DNA of 64,000 nt from the NCBI GenBank assembly GCA_949289305.1, contig CASENB010000002.1:1-64000 (forward strand), in the 5' to 3' direction. Positions 1-6,597 of the stretch are shown in pieces. The notes below the pieces were generated by a model that searched no databases, had not been told where the DNA came from, and worked only from the letters and a program-made list of their open reading frames with translations. Each line of letters begins with the position of its first letter. Positions within the stretch are counted from its first letter, which is position 1. The stretch comes from an uncultured Spirochaetales bacterium (GTDB taxonomy: Bacteria; Spirochaetota; Spirochaetia; Sphaerochaetales; Sphaerochaetaceae). The translations under genes were made by a program, and so were the position numbers.

Positions 1-15
1 ACTCTCATTATCCAT
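1..15 (-). CDS. Start of an off-window minus-strand gene (partial)
   Basis: Only five codons (Met-Asp-Asn-Glu-Ser) lie in the window before the left edge. They are preceded by a perfect Shine-Dalgarno AGGAGG at 21-26, five bases from the ATG at 15-13, which is why I call a start. Nothing can be said of the product. The short hydrophobic peptide gene at 61568 also starts Met-Asp-Asn and also has a structured leader, but three residues are no evidence of homology. Confidence 0.35.
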
Positions 16-16
16 T

Positions 17-77
17 CAGTCCTCCTCATCTCGGTGCTTCTTGGCAGTCGCACCTCCGATAGTAGGACTGTTTTTTT
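17..77. other. Structured element: leader hairpin on minus or terminator on plus
   Basis: A long stem is formed by CAGTCCT (17-23) and AGGACTG (64-70), with an inner GGTGC/GCACC helix. On the plus strand it is followed by seven T (71-77), as in an intrinsic terminator or the 3' end of a small RNA. On the minus strand the same stem covers part of the Shine-Dalgarno of the partial gene at the edge and could hide it. Which reading is right cannot be decided here. Confidence 0.4.
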
Positions 78-102
78 ATTGTGTATAGCTAAAGCTTATT
101 GG

Positions 103-130
103 AACCTCCGCACAATGCGGAGGTTTTCTT
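103..130 (+). terminator. Intrinsic terminator (plus)
   Basis: Perfect 10-bp stem AACCTCCGCA/TGCGGAGGTT with a 3-nt loop, followed by TTCTTT. It would end plus-strand transcripts entering from the left edge. It is less convincing on the minus strand because no T tract follows there. Confidence 0.5.
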
Positions 131-173
131 TGGACAAAAAAAGCCAAGGCAAATTCCTATTAGTCTAGAACTT

Positions 174-1223
174 TCAGTTCAAACCATGTTCTGAGAGCCA
201 AGAATAGACTGTATCTGCGATCTCCATATTATTCTTCTCTTGGAATAAGAAGTGAGAGTTTCCCGTAATTCCGATATCAGGAAGATATACGACCGTGCAG
301 TCTCCTCCCATCTCGTTTACGAGGTCTCTAAAGGCATAGGCGTTGTTTAGTCCAGCACCCCAGAACCTCTCTGCAGGAAGATCGCTATCACTATCTACGT
401 AATCTCCGTAGTAGATGATGATCGGTTTTTCGATAAGACGAGCAAACTCTTCATCTGACATCGGCGTACCGCTAACGGTATAATATCCTGTGTCTACAGG
501 CTCAGGCATCTTATCCTCTGGGAACGGGTATCCGCCTGGCTCTATTGCGATAACAGCTTCAACATTCTCGCTGTTTGCAGCAACAGTCCATCCTGGGTAT
601 CCACCCTGAGAGTGAGTTAAAAGAATTCCAGGACCAGACTTCTCAAAGACATCGATAAGAGCGTCTGAAATTACGGCAAAGTCGATATCTCCTGTATCAG
701 GAGTCATCTGTCTGAAGAACTGATTGATAGACTCCTCATCCTGAGGGAACTGAGATCCTTCATTAAAGTTAGGCCAGCGTCCCATTCTAAACTGTGTAAA
801 CCATGCAAGCTCCTGAGGATCCGTTGAGATAGATGCGGCTTTGCTAGTCTGTCCTGCCTCTCTGCGTCTTGGCTGATCGACCAAGTATGTGCTGTAGCCC
901 TTATTTAGGAAATAGTCGTTCCAACCGTCTCTTCCGTCAGGAGTGCTCATCCATCCCATTCTTGACTGTCCGAATCCATGAAGAAATACCATCGCATGGG
1001 AATTGGCATCCTCAGGAATCTGATAGAAAACATTTGCATGATCTGCGTGTAGAAGCTGTCCTTCTTGCGAGTATTGTCCGTTAACAGGATCGAATACCCC
1101 GTCGTTTTCTACTACGATTCCGCCTGCTGAAAAATAGCCCTGATCTTCTAGTCTTAAGCCATCGGAAAATGCAAAAGAAATAGCAATAAGGCTTATTAAT
1201 AATAGCGATAGAACTTTTTTCAT
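174..1223 (-). CDS. Secreted alpha/beta hydrolase (esterase-like)
   Basis: 349 residues. The N-terminus is a classic Sec signal peptide (MKK, then a hydrophobic core to about residue 20), so the enzyme is probably periplasmic or surface-associated. The alpha/beta hydrolase fold is shown by an oxyanion-type FLHGFGQS stretch near residue 80 and a nucleophile elbow THSQGG near residue 203. An acidic residue follows YYGDYVDSD near 275 and a late His sits in NSHFLF near 325. This makes it a likely carboxylic-ester hydrolase of unknown substrate. The start follows a GGAGGAGA Shine-Dalgarno. The gene looks intact, unlike the two decayed genes directly upstream on the same strand, one of them also an esterase. 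Confidence 0.75.
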   Translation of the reverse strand: MKKVLSLLLISLIAISFAFSDGLRLEDQGYFSAGGIVVENDGVFDPVNGQYSQEGQLLHADHANVFYQIPEDANSHAMVFLHGFGQSRMGWMSTPDGRDGWNDYFLNKGYSTYLVDQPRRREAGQTSKAASISTDPQELAWFTQFRMGRWPNFNEGSQFPQDEESINQFFRQMTPDTGDIDFAVISDALIDVFEKSGPGILLTHSQGGYPGWTVAANSENVEAVIAIEPGGYPFPEDKMPEPVDTGYYTVSGTPMSDEEFARLIEKPIIIYYGDYVDSDSDLPAERFWGAGLNNAYAFRDLVNEMGGDCTVVYLPDIGITGNSHFLFQEKNNMEIADTVYSWLSEHGLN

Positions 1224-1235
1224 TCTCTCCTCCGT

Positions 1236-1603
1236 TTACTTTAAAGCATTTCCATCCTTGAACGCATGCCCAACCTTCTCTCCTAACGCATAATAGAAAA
1301 AATGGGCAGTGTCATAGGTGATCGGCTTCAACTTCTCAACGTCCACTTCCCCGTTTGAGTCTAATATCTTCTCATCCGCGCTGACGTTTACTATCCTTGC
1401 AAGGTACTTGCTTCCGTCTATTACTTTTATAAGTTCGCACTCTAAGGCAAGGGGAAGCTCATTGATAATCGGTGCGTCTACAGAAGTACTTTTAGACGTT
1501 GTAAATCCAGCCTTATTCAACTTGTTCCGTTTTCATCGTATGTCGCAATTATTAAAACTGGCTGCGGAAACAAATATGGTTTTGCTCCAAGTTCTTTTCT
1601 CAT
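1236..1603 (-). pseudogene. Flavin reductase family gene with internal deletion
   Basis: The gene starts properly at 1603 (ATG preceded by TTGGAGG) and reads a typical flavin-reductase N-terminus (KPYLFPQPVLIIATYDENGT), then hits TGA after about 28 codons. The next frame resumes directly with family C-terminal sequence (NKAGFTTSKS, VDAPIINELP, VGEKVGHAFKDG-like end). About 65-75 residues of the middle FMN-binding region are missing compared with the usual 180-190-residue family member. The parts that remain are recognisable, so decay is recent. The 94-residue open frame at 1236-1520 is the C-terminal remnant and is unlikely to be a functional enzyme. Confidence 0.75.
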
Positions 1604-1694
1604 CTTAATCCTCCAATCTTATTAACACTAGTTAATATAAGGCAAAAAGCATGTGCAAAGTAGTCTTGATTTTTCATCCAGTAATAACCTTGGG

Positions 1695-2899
1695 TTACAG
1701 CTCTCTTGCCGTCCTTATTAAACTTAGAAGCTCTCTATCTGGATGATAGCCGAGACGTATGTCGCTATCGAATATCATAGTAGCCCCTTCATCTGCCTAT
1801 AAGGTTCCCATTGAGCCATTCCATCAACGTTTGGATTCCCATAGCGTGCAAAATTGATCCAAGCTTGGCTCATCTTATCCTCAAGCTCAAGAGTATCCTC
1901 TGTGTAAGGTACGATGGTATCTACCAGTTCGATATTATCAAATACGAATGGCAGTTCTGCCGTATGATATGCGGTGAAAACTCCGTTCATAATCGGAGAC
2001 TCGTAGCTAAAAATGTAAGCATAGACAGGAATGTCCGAACTCTGATCTTTTGCATCGAGTACTGCCTCCATGCCTACTCTGAATCCTGTATCGACAAAAA
2101 GAGCATCTCCCGCACTCTTATCGGGATAGATTGAGAGGAATTCGTCTACGATTTCATCACTGTACTCGCCAAAAGCCGCATTCAATCTCTTTTCTGTTTC
2201 CTCGCTGCTCCATGAATTCGGGTTGTCGCTCTGATATCTTCCTGGATCAAGTGCAAGATCGTCAGCTTCAAATTCGGTTAAAATAGCTCCTACCATCAAG
2301 CCGTAATCCTTTGTGCTCTCGGCAAGTCCGTCATCAGTTACTAGATCAGACTCTATTACAACACCATCCACGACAGGTTCCCATATGAGAGTGTATGTTC
2401 CATATACTGGGTTTATAACTCCCATCTCTTCGCCAAGCGTTGATAGCGCATATTCGCCAGCCTCAAGAAGATCTTCATAAGGTATGCTCTGCAACTGCTC
2501 AACATCCTCTATTTCAAGATAAGAGATTATGATATCTGTTATCCACTCAGAAAGTTCTTCGCTCATGAAAGTCGTATTTCCGCCACTTTCAACGATTCCC
2601 CTCTCGAAAAGTCCTTTTGCTAGAGGAGATGCCATCAAGGCTGTGATCTTGCTTCCTCCTCCGCTCTGGCCGAACAGCGTCACGTTATTAGGATCGCCTC
2701 CGAATGATTCTATGTTCTCCTGAATCCACTTTAACGCATCTATGATGTTCAATATGCCGATATTAGCAGAGTATTTGTACTCTTCTCCATACTTTGCAAG
2801 ATTTAAAAATCCAAGCACGTTCAGCCTGTGGTTGATTGAAACTACGACTACATCACCTTTTCTTGAGAGGTTTTCTCCGTCATAGAAATTAAACTGATG
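1695..2899 (-). pseudogene. Carboxylesterase type B (pNB esterase family), degraded
   Basis: A 347-residue open frame (1775-2818) carries the middle of a type-B carboxylesterase: NHRLNVLGFL, the nucleophile elbow FGQSGGG, and FVFDN. Homology continues in frame upstream of its first Met (FYDGENL, then GDVVVVSINHRLN), so that Met is not the real start. Upstream of about 2899 the similarity stops, and the N-terminal third with the HGGG oxyanion loop is absent. At the other end, after WEPY (about 1808), the frame is shifted: the expected tail (DEGATMIFDSDIRLGYHPD) is found in another frame and ends at the stop at 1695. A 5' truncation plus a 3' frameshift make this a pseudogene. Confidence 0.8.
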
Positions 2900-2941
2900 A
2901 GCTGATCGAATTCTAAAAAGACGGGCCTTGGTTTTATTTTC

Positions 2942-2970
2942 TTGCTTACTTTCATCTCTCGATTTAAAAT
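2942..2970 (+). promoter_or_regulatory. Promoter of the DUF3320 gene, leaderless geometry
   Basis: -35 TTGCTT (2942-2947), 17-nt spacer, -10 TAAAAT (2965-2970). Only six bases separate the -10 from the ATG at 2977, so transcription would start at or next to the A of the start codon. There is no Shine-Dalgarno. Confidence 0.55.
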
Positions 2971-2976
2971 ATTGCT

Positions 2977-3546
2977 ATGATTGAAAAAAGAGAGTATCAG
3001 AAAGCGCTTCTGGAAGAAAAACATGTAGACTCCCAAGAGTTTTTAAAGGGAGATTACAATGAAGATGCTAAAGAAAGGATAGTAAGAATTATAGATGCCG
3101 AGGCCCCTATTACTAATTCTCTTTTATCAAAAAGACTGATTAACAGCTATGGAATACTTCGCCTTGGATCCCTTCTTAACGATATGTACGAGTCCATTAT
3201 AAAAGAGCTCGAAACGGAGGAAAGGATAAAAAGCGAAATTGTATGCGGAGAGAAGGAGTTCTATAAAGAAGAGCCATGCAATTATTTCCGCCCTACTCCA
3301 GACGATCCGGAGGAGATAAGATACTCTTACCAAATCCCTGTTACAGAGGCGCTTAACGTTATAATTTACGTGCTTGAAAATAGCGGTAAGAAACTGAAAA
3401 AGAAAGAAATCCTCGAATTATTTTCAAAAGAACTTGAATACCTGAGAAAAGGAAGCCAGGTGGTATCGCTCTTTAACAAAGCATTTGATTTTGGAAAGAA
3501 AAAGGGTGTTATTAAAACATCAAGTAGTGGAAAATTCAGCGTATAA
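2977..3546 (+). CDS. Orphan DUF3320-like domain protein
   Basis: 189 residues. The segment at about 28-75 (AKERIVRIIDAEAPI, then LLSKRLINSYGI and RLGSLL) resembles DUF3320, the small domain normally found at the C-terminal end of very large DUF4011/superfamily-1 helicase-like proteins. No helicase motifs are present, so either the domain works alone here or this is a remnant of a lost helicase gene. The rest (residues 110-189) looks like a second winged-helix-type domain. It has its own promoter with leaderless geometry, which argues for an expressed gene. Role unknown. Confidence 0.55.
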   Translation: MIEKREYQKALLEEKHVDSQEFLKGDYNEDAKERIVRIIDAEAPITNSLLSKRLINSYGILRLGSLLNDMYESIIKELETEERIKSEIVCGEKEFYKEEPCNYFRPTPDDPEEIRYSYQIPVTEALNVIIYVLENSGKKLKKKEILELFSKELEYLRKGSQVVSLFNKAFDFGKKKGVIKTSSSGKFSV

Positions 3547-3599
3547 ATTTAGTATTAGCTCAAAAATATAGCTGGAAAATGCAAATCCTACTATTTTTC

Positions 3600-3627
3600 T
3601 TTACAAACACGCTAGATAATTTATACT
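3600..3627 (+). promoter_or_regulatory. Promoter of the PLP-enzyme operon
   Basis: -35 TTTACA (3600-3605), 16-nt spacer, -10 TATACT (3622-3627). A short leader of about 20 nt follows, with the Shine-Dalgarno AAGGAG before the ATG at 3655. Confidence 0.6.
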
Positions 3628-3654
3628 GTTATTTAGATATATAAGGAGATTAAA

Positions 3655-5118
3655 ATGCAAATTAATCTACAGATGAATGAAAAAGTAATGAAAAGCAACG
3701 CTGCAAGATGCAGGGAAAAAGGCATCAAGCTTCCAACGTTTAAAGAGATGATCAATCCAAGTTTAATCAGTAATGACGTAAAGGAAAAGCTCAAGGACGT
3801 AGGACTATGGGATGTAAATCCAATAAACCTTTATAGAATCAACTGGCATAACGAGAGAAAGGAGAAAGGCGGACTATTCTCATCCGTAAACTATATTGAA
3901 ATTCCAAGAGAGATCACTGGGGTAAAGGCGAGGATATTCGCCCTTGCCGGAAAATTCTTCCCATGCGGAGTTCATAAGGTAGGTGCGACATATGCGTGTC
4001 TAGCTCCAGCACTTGTTACTGGAAACTTCGATGCGGTAAAGCAGGAGGCAGTATGGCCAAGCACTGGAAACTACTGCAGAGGAGGCGCTTACAACTCCGC
4101 ACTTCTAGGATGTAAGAGCATTGCAATCCTTCCCGAGGATATGAGCCAGGAGAGATTCAACTGGCTTAAGACTGTTGCAGGTGAAATCATAGCAACACCT
4201 GGATGCGAGTCAAACGTAAAAGAAATTTTCGACAAGTGCCACGAGCTAAATGCCGAAAGAGGAAACAACATCGTAATCTTTAATCAGTTCGAGCAGTTTG
4301 AAAACTATCTATGGCACTATGAGGTTACGGGAGCTGCAATTATTGAGGTTTTGAAAAATCTAGGAATTAAAGACGACCAGGTCAAGGGTTATGTTTCAAG
4401 TACTGGTTCTGGCGGAACTCTTGCTGCAGGCGATCACTTAAAGGACGTATATCCTCATATCAAGATAGGTTCAGGAGAGGCATTGCAATGTCCGACGTTA
4501 TTGAGGAACGGTTTCGGAGCCCACAGGATCGAAGGAATTGGAGATAAGCACGTTCCATGGATTCATAACGTGAGAAACACGGATATGGTTCTTTCAATCG
4601 ACGATCAGGATTGCATGGACACCTTCCGTCTGTTTAACGAGAAGCAAGGAAAGGATTATCTGAGAGAAGTAGGACTTACAGAGAGTCAGATTGACGATCT
4701 CTCACTCTTTGGAATATCTGGAATCGGAAACCTCCTTGCATCCATAAAGATGGCTAAATACTACGAAATGGATGAGGACGACGTCGTATTCACAATTCTT
4801 ACAGACTCATCTTCAATGTATACATCAAGACTTAAGGAGCTTGAAGATCAAAACGGCGCATTCAGCACTATGGATGCTGCAAAAGTACATTCTGCATCCC
4901 TACTCCATCAGGGAATCGACAATGCGCTTGAACTTGGCTACTACGACAGGCTCAGAATCCACAACCTCAAGTATTACACATGGGTCGAACAGCAGGGAAA
5001 GACTTACGAGGAGCTCAACGAGCAGTGGTACGATAAGAACTACTGGAAGAGACTTCCAGGCTTTACTAAGAAGATTGACGAACTTATTGAAGCCTTCAAT
5101 AAGGAGATCGAAGGTTAA
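3655..5118 (+). CDS. PLP-dependent enzyme, fold type II (cysteine synthase/lyase-like)
   Basis: 487 residues, cytoplasmic. It belongs to the tryptophan-synthase-beta/cysteine-synthase superfamily. A candidate Schiff-base lysine lies in VHKVGATYA (about residue 108), followed by a substrate loop WPSTGNYCRGG (about 136-146) and a glycine-rich phosphate loop SSTGSGGTLAAGDH (about 255-268). It is longer than cysteine synthase (about 310 residues) because of N- and C-terminal extensions, and matches the family usually annotated only as 'pyridoxal-phosphate dependent enzyme'. The reaction is not determined. It is followed after 42 bp by a threonine-synthase-like gene with a hairpin between them. 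The start is fixed by AAGGAG seven bases upstream. Confidence 0.75.
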   Translation: MQINLQMNEKVMKSNAARCREKGIKLPTFKEMINPSLISNDVKEKLKDVGLWDVNPINLYRINWHNERKEKGGLFSSVNYIEIPREITGVKARIFALAGKFFPCGVHKVGATYACLAPALVTGNFDAVKQEAVWPSTGNYCRGGAYNSALLGCKSIAILPEDMSQERFNWLKTVAGEIIATPGCESNVKEIFDKCHELNAERGNNIVIFNQFEQFENYLWHYEVTGAAIIEVLKNLGIKDDQVKGYVSSTGSGGTLAAGDHLKDVYPHIKIGSGEALQCPTLLRNGFGAHRIEGIGDKHVPWIHNVRNTDMVLSIDDQDCMDTFRLFNEKQGKDYLREVGLTESQIDDLSLFGISGIGNLLASIKMAKYYEMDEDDVVFTILTDSSSMYTSRLKELEDQNGAFSTMDAAKVHSASLLHQGIDNALELGYYDRLRIHNLKYYTWVEQQGKTYEELNEQWYDKNYWKRLPGFTKKIDELIEAFNKEIEG

Positions 5119-5123
5119 ACATT

Positions 5124-5150
5124 TGCCGAGAGTTTTCTCGGCATTAATTT
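5124..5150 (+). terminator. Intercistronic hairpin, weak terminator or attenuator
   Basis: TGCCGAGA/TCTCGGCA stem (5124-5143) followed by TTAATTTT, between the two PLP-enzyme genes. The T tract is interrupted, so partial read-through into the downstream gene is likely. Confidence 0.45.
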
Positions 5151-5160
5151 TGGAGAAACT

Positions 5161-6381
5161 ATGAGATTTAAATATGTATGTTCCACATGTGGAAGGGAGT
5201 ACGCAACAGACGAGATCATGTATCTCTGCCCAGAGTGCGAAAAGGAAAACGACGGAAAGACATTTTCTAAAGGGGTATTAAGAGTAGAACTTAGCGATGA
5301 CGTTCTCAAAGAAGCCTCTAAAAAAACAAAAGTTGAACCTGAAGACTTTTATCCTTATGAGACTAAACACCGTTCTGCTTTTCCTATCGGAGTAACCCCA
5401 CTGTTAAAACCTGAGAGGATCATAAAAGAGACGGGATTTAAAAACCTTTTTTTCAAACTTGACAGTCAGCTTATCTCAGGATCTTTTAAAGACAGAGCAA
5501 GCTATCTTGTAGCAGAACAGGCCCTGAGCCACAAAGAGAGAAAGATAGCCCTAGCCTCCACAGGAAACGCAGGAGCTGCAATGAGCGCAGTCGGAGCAGC
5601 CCTCGGTCTTGATATCGTACTATTCGTCCCCTACACCGCTCCTGTAAACAAGCTGATGCAAAGCATCATATATGGGGCTAAGGTAATTCCTGTAAAAGGA
5701 ACATATGATGATGCATTTGCCCTTTCTATCGAGTACACGAAGATGTATGGAGGAATCAACAGAAATACCGCATACAATCCGATGACCATAGAGGGGAAAA
5801 AGAGCATTTCCATAGAACTTTTCGAGCAGATGGGAAGAAAAGAAATCGATGCTGTTTATGTGCCGGTAGGAGACGGATGCATAATAGCAGGAGTTGCAAA
5901 AGGATTTAAAGATCTTTTAAAGGCAGGTCTCATTAAGAAGCTTCCACGTCTTATCTGTTCGCAGTCATCCAAGTCAAATGCAATCTCAAGAGCTCTGAAT
6001 TATTCAGATTACTCTATGGTAAATGCAACAACTATTGCCGACAGCATCTCCGTCTCTCTTCCTGCAAACGGACGTATGGCCGTCGATTATATAAAAGAGT
6101 CAGGAGGATGGAGCGTCGAAGTCGAAGATGAAGAGATAATAGATGCAGAGTTCGCACTTGCTAAATGCGCTGGAGTCATGGCAGAGCCTGCCGCATCGAC
6201 AGCATATGCCGCATTCTTAAAAGACAAGACGCATGCAGAAGAAGTTTTGGGAAAGGATGCGAACATTGTAGTGCTTTTAACAGGCACAGGCTTTAAAGAC
6301 ATGAAGGTATTTGATGGCAGAGTCAAAATGCCGGAAGCAATAGAAAATGACGTGAAAGAGCTTAAAAGGCTAGAGTTTTAG
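5161..6381 (+). CDS. thrC: Threonine synthase-like PLP enzyme
   Basis: 406 residues. A four-cysteine zinc-ribbon-like N-terminus (CSTCG, then CPECE at residues 7-25) precedes a fold-type-II PLP core. The PLP lysine lies in SGSFKDRA (about residue 104), followed by the loop ASTGNAGAA (about 133) and a C-terminal LLTGTGFKD. These are the features of threonine synthase, which makes threonine and phosphate from O-phosphohomoserine. The zinc-ribbon start is also seen in archaeal-type ThrC. Other threonine-pathway genes are not nearby, so a related beta-replacing activity is possible. GGAG lies before the ATG. The gene ends at a good terminator. Confidence 0.75.
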   Translation: MRFKYVCSTCGREYATDEIMYLCPECEKENDGKTFSKGVLRVELSDDVLKEASKKTKVEPEDFYPYETKHRSAFPIGVTPLLKPERIIKETGFKNLFFKLDSQLISGSFKDRASYLVAEQALSHKERKIALASTGNAGAAMSAVGAALGLDIVLFVPYTAPVNKLMQSIIYGAKVIPVKGTYDDAFALSIEYTKMYGGINRNTAYNPMTIEGKKSISIELFEQMGRKEIDAVYVPVGDGCIIAGVAKGFKDLLKAGLIKKLPRLICSQSSKSNAISRALNYSDYSMVNATTIADSISVSLPANGRMAVDYIKESGGWSVEVEDEEIIDAEFALAKCAGVMAEPAASTAYAAFLKDKTHAEEVLGKDANIVVLLTGTGFKDMKVFDGRVKMPEAIENDVKELKRLEF

Positions 6382-6386
6382 TTTTG

Positions 6387-6431
6387 AGCAGGAATTTGTT
6401 GCAATAAGATTCAAACTCCTGCTTAGTTTTA
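6387..6431 (+). terminator. Terminator after threonine synthase-like gene
   Basis: AGCAGGA (6387-6393) pairs with TCCTGCT (6417-6423), extended inside by AATTTG/CAAAC, and is followed by TAGTTTT. A second small hairpin (AAGCAAA/TTTGCTT) follows. The rest of the gap to 6598 is AT-rich with nothing else recognisable. Confidence 0.5.
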
Positions 6432-6597
6432 GAAAGCAAAAGTTTGCTTACTAAATAATTTGGGATGAAAGCAGACAGTAAATTATTACATTGTTTGCCA
6501 TTTTGTCTAATGACCGCTCAATAGTGCTAATTAACCATGCAAAATTAAATTATTTCTCTTTTCAAAACTTTTTATTTTCATTATTTTCTTAACTGTT

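Noticed and set aside
1318..1608. Plus-strand 96-codon frame
   Set aside because: It is antisense to the flavin reductase pseudogene, which shows clear family sequence on the minus strand.
2848..3036. Minus-strand 62-codon frame upstream of the esterase remnant
   Set aside because: It overlaps the start of the DUF3320 gene on the opposite strand, has no Shine-Dalgarno, and lies out of frame with the esterase homology.
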